Positions 7,047 through 15,695 of a stretch of DNA of 64,000 nt are shown in pieces. Positions within the stretch are counted from its first letter, which is position 1. Every line of letters begins with the position of its first letter. A program made the position numbers and the translations under genes. A model generated the notes under the pieces. The model did not search any database, was not told the DNA's origin, and saw only the letters and a list, made by a program, of their open reading frames with translations. The stretch covers positions 166,076 through 230,075 of the forward strand of contig NZ_QGTQ01000008.1 of assembly GCF_003182255.1 (NCBI RefSeq), written 5' to 3'. This DNA is from Paenibacillus cellulosilyticus. GTDB lineage: Bacteria > Bacillota > Bacilli > Paenibacillales > Paenibacillaceae.

Positions 7047-8762
7047 ATGGCAAAAACATTACCAAAAACCGATGTCGTCATTGCCGGCGTCGGCTGGGCA
7101 GGCGGTATTATTGCGGCTGAGCTGACGAAGGCTGGACTGAATGTCGTTGGCCTCGAGCGCGGCAAGGAACGTAAAACCGAAGATTATTTCATGGTTCACG
7201 ATGAGCTTCGTTACGCGCTTCGTTATGAGCTGTTCCAAGACTTGTCCAAGGAAACGATCACGTTCCGCAGCAACGAGAAAGTACGTGCTCTCCCGATGCG
7301 ATCCTACGGCTCCTTCCTGTTGGGCACTGGCCTTGGTGGTTCGGGCGTTCACTGGAACGGTCACACGTATCGATTTCTGCCCTATGACTTCCAGATTCGC
7401 AGTCAAACGATTGAGCGTTATGGGAAGAATAAACTGCCTGCGGGCATGACGATTCAAGATTGGGGCATTACCTACGACCAGCTGGAGCCTTATTATGACA
7501 AGTTCGAGAAGACGGCCGGAATCTCGGGTGAAACCAATCCGCTTGGCGGCAAACGCAGCGCCGATTACCCAACGCCTCCGATGAAGAAGTCCCCTGCACT
7601 GCAGAAATTCGCAGATGCCGCAAAGAACTTGAAGCTGAATCCTTATATGATGCCTTCCGCCAACCTGTCGGAAACGTATACGAATCCAGACGGGATTTCC
7701 CGCGCTGCCTGCCAATATTGCGGCTATTGCGAACGGTTCGGCTGCGAATATGGCGCCAAGGCCGATCCAGTCGTCACTGTCATTCCTGTTGCGAACAAAA
7801 CGGGCAAATTCGAAATCCGCAGCCACTCCGATGTAAGACGTATTATACATAAGGGCGGCAAGGCAACCGGTGTGATGTACATCGACGTGACGACGGGCGA
7901 AGAGATTATCCAGCCTGCCGATATTGTTGTCGCCGCCAGCTATGTGTTCAACAATACACGGCTGCTTCTGCTGTCCGGTCTTGGCACGGCGTATGACCCT
8001 TCGACCGGCAAAGGTGTAGTCGGCAAAAACTATGCGTATCAGGTGACCAAAGGCAGCGCGGCGGGATTTTTCGAGAAAGAACAATTTAATACGTATGCTG
8101 GTGCAGGTGCACTTGGCGTATCGCTTGATGACTACAATGGCGACAACTTCGATCACAGCAGCCTCAACTTCATACACGGCGGCGTCATCACACTTGCTCA
8201 AGCAGGGGCGCGGCCGATTCAGAACAATCCGGTTCCCTCGGGTACAGCAACTTGGGGGTCCGAGTTCAAAACGAATTCGCTCAAGTACGCAAATCGGACG
8301 CTCAGCATCGGTGCGCAAGGCTCATCCATGTCCTATCAGCATCATTACTTGGACCTTGACCCCACCTACAAGGATGCCTATGGCGATCCACTCATTCGGA
8401 TTACATTCGATTTCGAGGACCAGGATCGCGAGCTGGCGAAGTTCCTAGCGCTCAAATGCTCCGAAATAATGAAGGAAATGGGCGCTGATCATGTCGACTA
8501 TCTGAAGGATCTTGGCCCATATGAGATCACGACCTACCAATCTACCCACAATACGGGCGGTGTGATCATCGGCGCGGATAAAGGGGATTCGGCGATCAAT
8601 AACTACAGCCAGATGTGGGATGCGGAGAATGTGTTCGTTGTAGGTGCCAGCTCCTTCCCGCAAAATGCAGGCTACAACCCGACCAATACCGTTGGTGCGC
8701 TTGCATACCGGGCAGCTGAAGGCATTCTAACCTATCACCAAAAAGGCGGCATGCTCGTTTGA
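7047..8762 (+). CDS. GMC-family FAD dehydrogenase large subunit (gluconate 2-dehydrogenase type)
   Basis: 571 residues with AAGGAG before ATG. Residues 8-40 are an FAD-binding Rossmann segment (VVIAGVGWAGG ... VVGLERG), followed by the LGTGLGGSGVHWNGHTYR flavin-attachment region near 90-110. A Cys cluster CQYCGYCERFGC lies near 220. The C-terminal GMC domain has HNTGGVIIGADKGDSAINN near 505 and GASSFPQNAGYNPTNTVGALAYR. It has no signal of its own, so export as a folded complex with the Tat-signal subunit is expected. The substrate (gluconate, sorbitol, fructose or other polyol) cannot be read from the sequence. Electrons probably go to the lipoprotein cytochrome c at 9982. Confidence 0.9.
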   Translation: MAKTLPKTDVVIAGVGWAGGIIAAELTKAGLNVVGLERGKERKTEDYFMVHDELRYALRYELFQDLSKETITFRSNEKVRALPMRSYGSFLLGTGLGGSGVHWNGHTYRFLPYDFQIRSQTIERYGKNKLPAGMTIQDWGITYDQLEPYYDKFEKTAGISGETNPLGGKRSADYPTPPMKKSPALQKFADAAKNLKLNPYMMPSANLSETYTNPDGISRAACQYCGYCERFGCEYGAKADPVVTVIPVANKTGKFEIRSHSDVRRIIHKGGKATGVMYIDVTTGEEIIQPADIVVAASYVFNNTRLLLLSGLGTAYDPSTGKGVVGKNYAYQVTKGSAAGFFEKEQFNTYAGAGALGVSLDDYNGDNFDHSSLNFIHGGVITLAQAGARPIQNNPVPSGTATWGSEFKTNSLKYANRTLSIGAQGSSMSYQHHYLDLDPTYKDAYGDPLIRITFDFEDQDRELAKFLALKCSEIMKEMGADHVDYLKDLGPYEITTYQSTHNTGGVIIGADKGDSAINNYSQMWDAENVFVVGASSFPQNAGYNPTNTVGALAYRAAEGILTYHQKGGMLV

Positions 8763-8783
8763 GCAGCTGCCTTCTCAATGACG

Positions 8784-8814
8784 GAAGGGCCTTATCTCAT
8801 CGATAAGGCCCTTC
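8784..8814. terminator. Strong hairpin between GMC and tatA genes
   Basis: AAGGGCCTTATC pairs perfectly with GATAAGGCCCTT around a 5-base loop. It lies between the convergent GMC gene and tatA. The T-run is poor on both strands, so it may act as a bidirectional transcript end or stabiliser. Confidence 0.65.
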
Positions 8815-8850
8815 CTAGTGTGCTTAAGTTTAAGTTTAGATCGCTATTGC

Positions 8851-9054
8851 TTACAGCAGCTTATTCGTATCTTTTTGCTCCTGCTCTACTGCAGGATGTG
8901 TGTCCTCTTCTACAATGCCTCGAGTCGAGCTGCGGAATTCGCGAAGGGTGTCGCCGAAGGCGCGTCCAAGCATCGGCAGCTTGGATGGTCCGAAGACGAT
9001 CAGCGCGATGAGCAAAATAATGACTAACCCAGAAACACCAATGTTATTGAACAT
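8851..9054 (-). CDS. tatA: Twin-arginine translocase subunit TatA
   Basis: 67 residues: an N-terminal membrane helix ([20 protein letters not shown]), the [14 protein letters not shown] hinge and amphipathic helix, then an acidic and polar tail. This is the typical TatA/E layout. AAAGGAG precedes the ATG. It is the second gene of a minus-strand pair with tatC (27 bases apart). Lying between a Tat substrate and a cytochrome c, it probably serves the neighbouring dehydrogenase. Confidence 0.93.
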   Translation of the reverse strand: MFNNIGVSGLVIILLIALIVFGPSKLPMLGRAFGDTLREFRSSTRGIVEEDTHPAVEQEQKDTNKLL

Positions 9055-9081
9055 GAGTATTCTCCTTTACGATCTGTAGTC

Positions 9082-9816
9082 TTATGCGGGATCGGGATAC
9101 GGATAAGCTGCTTGACGCCTTGCATACCGGTTGGACAAGAGAACGCTGATTTCAAACAGGAGCAGAAGCGGAATTGTCACGGACAAATGCGAAACGAAAT
9201 CCGGCGGTGATATGCAGGCGCCTACAACTGCAAGACCTACATAAGCGTATTTGCGTGACACTTTCATTCGTTCTGGCGTAAGCAGCCCCAACCTCGTTAG
9301 GAACAGCATGACAAGCGGCATTTCGAAGGCGACGCCTAACGGGAATACGACGCTGAACAGAAACACAAAATACTTGTCGATCCCATACGTCTCCGTCGCT
9401 CCAATCGTCTGATTCATCTGAATCATGAATCTAAGCATCATCGGAAACACAACGAAATAACTGAACGATATGCCTGCGAGAAACAGCAGGAACGAGACGG
9501 GTACATAAGCCAGCGTTCCTTTCGCCTCTCGTGGCGTTAGACCGGGTTTAACAAATGCCCACGCTTGATACAAAAGCACTGGGAGCGTGAACAGCATCGC
9601 CAGCAGAAACGCACAGCGCAGGTAGATGAACAGCCCGTCCGTGAAGGAGAATACATTCCATTGCACATTCGCTGCTGCCGAGCTCTTGATGTACTGCAAG
9701 ATGCGGGGGGACAAATACAGACCGCCGCACATGGCCACAATGAAGCAGCTGAAAACAATGAGCAGTCTTCGCCTTAGCTCCGTTAAGTGCCTCACGACAT
9801 CTTCGTTAATGTCCAA
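9082..9816 (-). CDS. tatC: Twin-arginine translocase subunit TatC
   Basis: 244 residues with six membrane helices. Family landmarks are the N-terminal HLTELRRRL, FTLPVLLYQAWAFVKPGLTPRE near residue 80, the FxxFPMMLRF segment, FGVAFEMP-like residues (here LGVAFEMPLVMLFL) and ISPPDFVSHLSVTIPLLLLFEIS. It is the signal-peptide receptor of the Tat pathway. The start is TTG with GAGGTGA 6 bases upstream. It is followed by tatA. A separate housekeeping Tat system may exist elsewhere. Confidence 0.95.
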   Translation of the reverse strand: MDINEDVVRHLTELRRRLLIVFSCFIVAMCGGLYLSPRILQYIKSSAAANVQWNVFSFTDGLFIYLRCAFLLAMLFTLPVLLYQAWAFVKPGLTPREAKGTLAYVPVSFLLFLAGISFSYFVVFPMMLRFMIQMNQTIGATETYGIDKYFVFLFSVVFPLGVAFEMPLVMLFLTRLGLLTPERMKVSRKYAYVGLAVVGACISPPDFVSHLSVTIPLLLLFEISVLLSNRYARRQAAYPYPDPA

Positions 9817-9981
9817 CCGCGATCACCTCGATTCTCCGGCTTCACCTGTTATTATTTTCAAGTCCCATGTATAGATTGTCCAGCTTGTCCGGTGTTATGC
9901 GTATCGTTCTGGAATGTCCGAATACGTTGTGGTGAATGAGGGAATCGTATGAAATAAATCGAAGAATGAGGTGTTAAGACG

Positions 9982-10362
9982 ATGGTCAAATCCAAGTGGA
10001 TGATGGGGATAATGGCGCTTACGCTTGCTCTTTCGCTAAGTGCGTGCGGAGGCAACAAAGAAGAAACAAACAATGGTGAAACGACAGGCAACAATGAAAC
10101 AACGGGCAACACGAACACGAGCGGCGGCACCGTTGACGCGGCCGCAGCTGAAACCGTTTATAAAGCCAACTGTATTAGCTGCCATGCGACTGATCTATCA
10201 GGCGGCGTCGGCCCTAATCTGCAGAAGGTTGGCGGTAAGTTGTCCGTTGCGGATATTACCACGCGTATTGATGAAGGCGGCGGCGGAATGCCAGCATTCA
10301 AAGGTACAATAAGCGATACGGATATCGCGAATCTCGCTGGTTGGCTTGGATCGATGAAATAA
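9982..10362 (+). CDS. Lipoprotein c-type cytochrome
   Basis: 126 residues. An N-terminal signal ends in a lipobox (SLSACGG, Cys near 22), followed by a Thr/Asn/Gly-rich linker, then one c-type haem domain: CISCHATDLSGGVGPNL near 60, with GGMPAFKG supplying the axial Met and a final IANLAGWLGSMK helix. This resembles Bacillus cytochrome c550/c551. It would be tethered outside the membrane. Divergent from tatC and close to the dehydrogenase genes, it is the probable electron acceptor of that enzyme. Confidence 0.9.
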   Translation: MVKSKWMMGIMALTLALSLSACGGNKEETNNGETTGNNETTGNTNTSGGTVDAAAAETVYKANCISCHATDLSGGVGPNLQKVGGKLSVADITTRIDEGGGGMPAFKGTISDTDIANLAGWLGSMK

Positions 10363-10369
10363 ATGCTTA

Positions 10370-10413
10370 GGGGCAGTCCAAAGATCAGCAAGTGATCGAA
10401 GGACTGCCCCTTT
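10370..10413. terminator. Bidirectional terminator
   Basis: GGGGCAGTCC pairs with GGACTGCCCC, with GATC/GATC pairing inside the loop and TTTA after it; lies between the convergent cytochrome c and UvrA-like genes. Confidence 0.85.
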
Positions 10414-10432
10414 ATTGTTCGTTCCTTGCGTT

Positions 10433-12688
10433 TTACTTCAAGTATTTCCCCGTGATCGACTGCTCGGCTTGTGCGATCTGCGTTGGCGTTCCTTCGAACA
10501 CCACTTGTCCGCCCCTGCTGCCTCCATCCGGTCCCATATCGATAATCCAATCGGCTTGGCTGATTACATCGAGGTTATGCTCGATGACGATAACCGTATT
10601 ACCGGCATCCACCAGTCGGTTCATGATTCCGAGCAATTGCCCGATATCGGACATGTGGAGGCCAGTCGTTGGCTCGTCCATCACATAGATGCTGCCGTTC
10701 TTATGCAGCTCGCTTGCGAGCTTGATCCGCTGACATTCCCCGCCCGACAGCGTGCTGAGCGGTTGGCCGAGCGTGATGTAATTCAATCCTACATCATTCA
10801 TTGCTTGGAGCTTGCGCCCAACCTCTTTCAGTGTGAAAAATTCCAACGCCTGCTCGACCGTCATCTCCAGCACATCCGCAATGGACTTGCCATTAAGCTT
10901 GTACGCGAGCACTTCTTCCTTGAAGCGTTTGCCTCCGCAAACCTCGCAAGGCAGCTTCACGCTGTCGAGGAAGGCAATGTCTGTATAAACGACGCCGAGA
11001 CCTTGACAGTTCTCGCAGGCTCCCTTGGAGTTGAAGCTGAACAAGCCTTGATTGACTTTGTTCGCAGAAGCGAATGCTTTGCGGACATCATCCATAATGC
11101 CTGTATAAGTTGCCGGATTCGAGCGTGTAGAAACCCCTACAGCCGATTGATCGATCACGATCGCATCGGGATGCTGCTGGAGGAATATATCGTTGATCAA
11201 CGTACTTTTGCCAGAGCCTGCTACGCCTGTAACGACTGTAAGGATGCCGGTTGGAATATCGACGCTTACCTCTCGCAGATTGTGCAGGGTTGCGTGCTGC
11301 ACAGCCAGCTTGCCGGAAGGTGGTCTGCAATCCTGCTTCAGCTGAAGCGGACGCTTCATAAAGCTGCCGGTCAGCGTCCCAGACTCCAGCAGACCTTGAT
11401 AGCTGCCTTCATATACGATGGTACCGCCGCGGCTCCCTGCGTGCGGGCCTACGTCGACGATATGATCCGCTGCTTTGATAACATCCGGGTCATGCTCAAC
11501 GACGATGACCGTATTGCCTTTATCGCGCAGCTTCTGCAGCAGCTCATTCAGTCGGTGAACATCTCGAGGATGCAGCCCAACGCTCGGCTCATCGAAAATA
11601 TAGGTGACATCCACCAGACTGCCGCTCAGATGCTTGACCATCTTGACGCGCTGCGACTCCCCGCCCGACAACGTATCGGTCTCGCGGTCGAGCGTCAAAT
11701 ATTCCAGTCCATTATCGACTAGATGCTGCAAACGCTCTGTGAGCGACTTGATGATAGGAGCAGCAATGGGATCATTAATCTCGCGAGCGACGCGGATGAG
11801 CTGTCCGACTTCCATGGCGGAGAAGTCCGCAATGTTGTATCCATTAATGCGGCAGTTTAGCGCAGCTTGACTGAGTCTTGCTCCATGACAGCTGGTGCAA
11901 GGACCTTCCGTAATGTACGGAGTAACGGCGCGCTGCGTGCGTTCGGACATCGTCTTCACATCACGTTTAATGTATTTGTTGGTAAACTTCTCAATGACGC
12001 CTTCCACTGTAACATTGATCGTTTTCCCGCCGAACAGCACTTCCACTTTTCTCGCTTTGCCGTACAACAACTGCTCAAGTACATCAGCCGGGTAATCGCT
12101 CAGCTTCATATCGAGATCATAGGACCCTGACTCCATGAGCATATTGAATTCGAAGCCGCCAACGGAATAGTCAGGAAGCATGAGCGCCCCTTCGTTTAAT
12201 GATTTGGACATATCGACTGCCTTGTCCATGTCCACCCCCAGGTTGCGGCCGATACCGTTACATTCGAGACACATCCCTTGCGGGTCATTGAACGAGAACA
12301 TGTTAGCTGTTCCTACATGCGGCTGACCTACACGTGAGAACAGAAGGCGCACAATGGGAGCAATATCCGTGATGGTGCCCATCGTGGAGTGTGAGCCGCC
12401 TCCCAGTCGCTTCTGGTCTACAATGACGGCCATGCTCAGGTTTTCAATGGCATCCGTGTCCGGCTGTGGATATTTGGGCAGAAACGTACGCACGAACATC
12501 GTGAAGTTTTCGTTAAGCAATCGCGTCGATTCTGCGGCAATCGTATCGAACACAATCGATGATTTGCCGGAACCGGAAACGCCGGTGAAGATCGAGATTT
12601 TACGTTTCGGAATGCGCAATGAAACGTTCTTCAGATTGTTCTCTCTTGCACCCGAGATGACGATATATTCCTGATTCGATTCGCTCAA
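10433..12688 (-). CDS. Class II UvrA-like ABC ATPase
   Basis: 751 residues with two ABC cassettes as in UvrA. Walker A motifs are GVSGSGKSS near 37 and GVAGSGKST near 490; signatures are LSGGESQR and LSGGECQR, with IFDEPSVGLHP and VMDEPTTGLH. Paired CxxC zinc modules are CLECNGIG, CTSCHGA, CENCQG and CEVCGG. Housekeeping UvrA is about 950 residues. The shorter length fits loss of the UvrB-binding region, as in UvrA2 and drug self-resistance proteins such as DrrC. Such proteins bind damaged or drug-bound DNA. The start is TTG with AAAGGATG upstream. Monocistronic. Confidence 0.88.
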   Translation of the reverse strand: MSESNQEYIVISGARENNLKNVSLRIPKRKISIFTGVSGSGKSSIVFDTIAAESTRLLNENFTMFVRTFLPKYPQPDTDAIENLSMAVIVDQKRLGGGSHSTMGTITDIAPIVRLLFSRVGQPHVGTANMFSFNDPQGMCLECNGIGRNLGVDMDKAVDMSKSLNEGALMLPDYSVGGFEFNMLMESGSYDLDMKLSDYPADVLEQLLYGKARKVEVLFGGKTINVTVEGVIEKFTNKYIKRDVKTMSERTQRAVTPYITEGPCTSCHGARLSQAALNCRINGYNIADFSAMEVGQLIRVAREINDPIAAPIIKSLTERLQHLVDNGLEYLTLDRETDTLSGGESQRVKMVKHLSGSLVDVTYIFDEPSVGLHPRDVHRLNELLQKLRDKGNTVIVVEHDPDVIKAADHIVDVGPHAGSRGGTIVYEGSYQGLLESGTLTGSFMKRPLQLKQDCRPPSGKLAVQHATLHNLREVSVDIPTGILTVVTGVAGSGKSTLINDIFLQQHPDAIVIDQSAVGVSTRSNPATYTGIMDDVRKAFASANKVNQGLFSFNSKGACENCQGLGVVYTDIAFLDSVKLPCEVCGGKRFKEEVLAYKLNGKSIADVLEMTVEQALEFFTLKEVGRKLQAMNDVGLNYITLGQPLSTLSGGECQRIKLASELHKNGSIYVMDEPTTGLHMSDIGQLLGIMNRLVDAGNTVIVIEHNLDVISQADWIIDMGPDGGSRGGQVVFEGTPTQIAQAEQSITGKYLK

Positions 12689-12756
12689 AGACTAACATCC
12701 TTTCATCTATCTTTCGACTGGCTTACTGCTTATCGAAATGTCTCAGAGGAGAATAT

Positions 12757-12787
12757 AAACCGGCTGCTTAGATTGCAGCCGGTTTAT
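12757..12787 (-). terminator. Intrinsic terminator of ArsR-SRPBCC operon
   Basis: AAACCGGCTGC pairs with GCAGCCGGTTT around a 6-base loop, directly past the SRPBCC stop codon. Confidence 0.75.
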
Positions 12788-12803
12788 AGGGTACAAGATG
12801 ATC

Positions 12804-13205
12804 TTATTGTTCCAACAGCTTGCCAAGCTCGCCGCACCATTGCGTGACGCCCCATTTTGCACCGTTAAGTGCTTGTTCGTTGGAGATGCCCGTTTGTTCG
12901 AGATGCAGGTTTAATTTGCCTTCGCCAAGATCTTGAATCGACCATGTGACGGTATGCTTCTCTGTACCAACGGCCGAAGTGTAGGACAATACACGATTCT
13001 CCTCATCTACGCGAAGGACTTCGCAATTAATGATGCCATCCCAGTACTGATTAGCCTCCGCGCGGAACTGGAATTGATGACCCACCTCAGGTTTGAAATC
13101 ATTGTCCAAAACCCACTTAGCAAGCTTGCTCGAATCCGTCAATGCGGACCACAGCTTCTCGATCGTTGTCGCGTATTGGAAATCTAAAGTAAGGGTTAAG
13201 CTCAT
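12804..13205 (-). CDS. SRPBCC (AHSA1-like) domain protein
   Basis: 133 residues forming one START/Bet v1-like fold of the AHSA1 (PF08327) type: FQYATTIEKLWSALTDSSKLAKWV at the start, a central FRAEANQYWDGII, VLSYTSAVGTEKHTVTWSI, and a final WGVTQWCGELGKLL helix. The fold binds small hydrophobic ligands; no catalytic role is evident. Its start overlaps the end of the ArsR gene by 4 bases, so the two are translationally coupled. ArsR plus AHSA1 pairs are common in Bacillota. Confidence 0.85.
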   Translation of the reverse strand: MSLTLTLDFQYATTIEKLWSALTDSSKLAKWVLDNDFKPEVGHQFQFRAEANQYWDGIINCEVLRVDEENRVLSYTSAVGTEKHTVTWSIQDLGEGKLNLHLEQTGISNEQALNGAKWGVTQWCGELGKLLEQ

Positions 13206-13531
13206 TCTTCATCCTCCTCTAATAATTGACCTAAACTAATCATGTTCATGGTCCAAAATTTCTGATAGAAAGACAACCAGTCGTGGACTTCCCGGAGCGG
13301 AGCGGCGTTCAGCCTGAATCGGGTCTCCCGTCCGACTTTACGATCAAGCACTAAACCCGCCTCTTTCAATATCGTCAAATGTTTCGATACGGCTGTACGC
13401 CCCATATCGAATTGTACCGTTAATTCATGCAGCGGAATTTCTCTAGGTTCCGCCAATATGCGAATCAATTTACGTCGTGTTGGATCTGCGATTGCATCGA
13501 ATGGATCCCGCAACGGATTGTTATCGCTCAC
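13202..13531 (-). CDS. ArsR-family HTH regulator
   Basis: 109 residues, winged helix-turn-helix: DPTRRKLIRILAE near 18, the HTH LTVQFDMGRTAVSKHLTILKEAGLV near 37-62 and the wing VGRETRFRLN. No metal-binding CxC motif is present in the recognition helix, so it is not a typical metal sensor. It starts with GTG behind AGGAGAGGG. It is translated before the SRPBCC gene and probably autoregulates the pair. Confidence 0.88.
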   Translation of the reverse strand: MSDNNPLRDPFDAIADPTRRKLIRILAEPREIPLHELTVQFDMGRTAVSKHLTILKEAGLVLDRKVGRETRFRLNAAPLREVHDWLSFYQKFWTMNMISLGQLLEEDEE

Positions 13532-13673
13532 AACACCCTCTCCTAGGATTAGCTGTTCTCAGAATGGACACTGTTTGGTGTCAAATTAATTATAGGACAC
13601 TTTTCGGTGTCGTGTCAACGAAGGAATTTAAAGCCCCGACACGGTTGCGTCGAAGCTTTGTTTGCGCGGTTCA

Positions 13674-13982
13674 TTACGGATGAAGCCGATCTTCTACCGA
13701 TCGAAGCTTTTGTTCCATTGTCCCTTTCTTATCTCTGCGGTCGTCAATCGTAATTGATGTCGATACCCGCATAGCGCCGTTCTCGAAAGGTACCTCGTGC
13801 AGTCTGCGTACGACAGCTAGGAGATCATCCAACTCCCCTTCAATGATGGTGCTCATCGGTGTGAGCTGATATTGGATCTGCTCCTCCGCTTGCTCGAGCA
13901 CTCGAATAACGTCAGCGACGTATTCCCCAACGCTGGGCGTTCCAGTGCCTAGAGGCACGATAGTTACTTGTACAATTGCCAC
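13674..13982 (-). CDS. Thiamine-binding/UPF0045 (MTH1187, YqgV) family protein
   Basis: 102 residues from GTG 13982, which has GGAGGAG at good spacing; the longer open frame upstream lacks one. The sequence shows VQVTIVPLGTGTPSVGEYV at the start and YQLTPMSTIIEGELDDLLAVVRRLHE in the middle, then AMRVSTSITIDDRRDK. This ferredoxin-like small protein family binds thiamine-like or related ligands as an oligomer. Monocistronic; no riboswitch is seen in front of it. Confidence 0.82.
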   Translation of the reverse strand: MAIVQVTIVPLGTGTPSVGEYVADVIRVLEQAEEQIQYQLTPMSTIIEGELDDLLAVVRRLHEVPFENGAMRVSTSITIDDRRDKKGTMEQKLRSVEDRLHP

Positions 13983-14095
13983 TTGGTCTCCTCCATGTTC
14001 GTGTTGCTTAGCAAGCAGTATCCCGAACGAACAATCGTCGGATTCTAATGTCATCTATTGTATCAGTTTCGCCAGACGGTTACATCTTGTAAAGG

Positions 14096-14635
14096 CTAGA
14101 CGGAAGCATTGTTGAGGAGGAACACATCAAGTCGCCCTTTCTGCAGCAGATGGTGACGGTAATGCATCTCTACCAAGGCGAACCATTCCTGTGCGTTTAA
14201 TAATCCCATCCGTGGATGCGCGACCGCTCGATCTGCAGGAATTGCTGCCAAGGTCGGTTCAAGCTCTCGCATGCGGGCGATAACGGCACGAAGCCCTTGC
14301 TCCATCTCTTCCAGACTTTCAGGCTGCTTAGGCGTGTATTGCGGCGATGCAGGAACCCGGATTCGATCTGGGGGGAAACTTCCAGCTGCGAACATCGCTT
14401 TTACCATCTCGGGCCTATCATTCGCGACTGGAGCCGACTCCTGTTCGCGGCACAACTCCAAATTACGCAGCTGCATGTACAGCGCTGAACCGACGAGATG
14501 AAGGTACATTTGGCCAAGCGACCATTCGTCCTCAGAAGGCTTGCGCGTCATTTGTTCCATCGTGTATTTCGGAATCTCACTCAAGTAGTAGTTAGCGGTG
14601 TTCTCGAATTGCTCCAATAATTGTTTCGTAATCAT
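14096..14635 (-). CDS. DinB-family protein
   Basis: 179 residues from ATG 14635. A four-helix-bundle DinB/YfiT-like protein: an N-terminal LLEQFENTANYYLSEIP helix, the first metal-site His in WSLGQMYLHLVGS near 48, and the C-terminal pair in EMHYRHHLLQKGRL near 165. These three histidines normally bind a divalent metal. Some relatives are bacillithiol transferases, but substrate specificity cannot be read. The ribosome site (GGGAG) is at long spacing, so the start is less sure. Confidence 0.8.
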   Translation of the reverse strand: MITKQLLEQFENTANYYLSEIPKYTMEQMTRKPSEDEWSLGQMYLHLVGSALYMQLRNLELCREQESAPVANDRPEMVKAMFAAGSFPPDRIRVPASPQYTPKQPESLEEMEQGLRAVIARMRELEPTLAAIPADRAVAHPRMGLLNAQEWFALVEMHYRHHLLQKGRLDVFLLNNASV

Positions 14636-14690
14636 ATTAGGATGTAGCTCCCTTCGAATTTCGAATATAGAGCTAGTATACAATTATGCT

Positions 14691-14710
14691 ACTGACAGCA
14701 TGATGTCAGT
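14691..14710. repeat. Inverted repeat overlapping WYL-regulator stop
   Basis: ACTGACA and TGTCAGT flank 6 bases. It covers the end of the WYL regulator gene and the start region of the DinB leader. There is no T-run, so it could be an operator for the DinB gene or a weak transcript end. Confidence 0.4.
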
Positions 14711-15647
14711 AGTGTTTGAGCGATTCGATTAAATTGTTCCGAACACGTTCTCGAAGCGAGTCCGGCTGAAGCACAACAACGCTTGCTCCCCAGCTCATAA
14801 TCCATCCAAGCACTTCGAGCTCATGCCGAATACGCAGCGTAATCACCACTCCGTTCTCAGTCTCCTCGGTACTGTCGATGTAATAATAAGGACTCTCCAG
14901 CACTTGATCCGCGATAGCTGAAGATATAAGCAGACGCACGATGACATCACGTGTATCGGAAGGTCTATAGGCGTGCAGGTCGAAGTCATCAGGGCGATGA
15001 AATCGTTCATTCGTTATCTCAATATCACGCATTCGGCTCAATCGAAAATGGCGCAGTCCCTGCCGCATATGGTCGTAGGCGACAAGTGTCCATGAATCTT
15101 TGATCAATACGAGACCATAGGGATCTGCTTCACGTACACTGTGCCTGCTGCCATCTGCCTCCGGAATCTTCTTGCTGTAGTGGAATCGTATCTTCCTCTC
15201 TTCCAGGATCCCTTGACGCAGAACGGTCAGTCTCTCCTTCTCTTCGCTGCCGGTCACCCCGACGGCCAACATCTTCATGGCGGCGCGAACCCGCATCGTC
15301 TCTCGACGCACCTCATCAGGCAGAATCGCCTCAATCTTACGCCTAGCACCAGCAGCCTGTACGTGGTACCCCGCATCGAGCTGCTGTTCAATATAGTCAA
15401 GTCCAAGCAGCAGGGCAACCGACTCCTCTGCTTTGAACGATACTGGCGGGAGAAAATAGGTATCCGCCAATGAATATCCTTGGCCAGGCGAACCGATGAG
15501 CGGTACTCCGGCCTCGCTTAATGCTTGCACGTCGCGGTAAATCGTTCGTACACTTGTCTCGAACACCGCCGCCAAATCTTCTGCACGCCGCAGCCCATGC
15601 CGCTGCAGCTCCAGAACGATGGCCAGCATCCGGTCCGTTTTATTCAT
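14706..15647 (-). CDS. YafY-type HTH and WYL domain regulator
   Basis: 313 residues from ATG 15647 with GGAGGG upstream. Residues 1-60 are a DeoR-like HTH (MLAIVLELQRHGLRRAEDLA, VSVRTIYRDVQAL-like segment). GVPLIGSPGQGYSL follows and a WYL ligand-binding domain spans roughly 135-235 (EERKIRFHYSK, SWTLVAYDHMRQGLRHFRLSRM). A C-terminal WCX-like extension ends the protein. WYL regulators sense nucleic-acid or small ligands. Upstream of the DinB-family gene on the same strand, 70 bases apart, so it may control it. Confidence 0.87.
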   Translation of the reverse strand: MNKTDRMLAIVLELQRHGLRRAEDLAAVFETSVRTIYRDVQALSEAGVPLIGSPGQGYSLADTYFLPPVSFKAEESVALLLGLDYIEQQLDAGYHVQAAGARRKIEAILPDEVRRETMRVRAAMKMLAVGVTGSEEKERLTVLRQGILEERKIRFHYSKKIPEADGSRHSVREADPYGLVLIKDSWTLVAYDHMRQGLRHFRLSRMRDIEITNERFHRPDDFDLHAYRPSDTRDVIVRLLISSAIADQVLESPYYYIDSTEETENGVVITLRIRHELEVLGWIMSWGASVVVLQPDSLRERVRNNLIESLKHY

Positions 15648-15695
15648 CGCGCCGCCCTCCAAACTGAATGTGTATGCCAATCGAATTGATCGGTA

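Noticed and set aside
7059..8318. 419-codon frame antisense to the GMC gene
   Set aside because: Mirror frame of a GC-rich coding region; the plus-strand gene has full family motifs and a ribosome site.
8784..8814. Hairpin after the GMC gene considered as a structured RNA
   Set aside because: A simple perfect stem between convergent genes; a transcript end is enough to explain it.
10415..11722. 435-codon plus-strand frame within the UvrA-like gene
   Set aside because: Antisense shadow; the minus strand carries both ABC cassettes.
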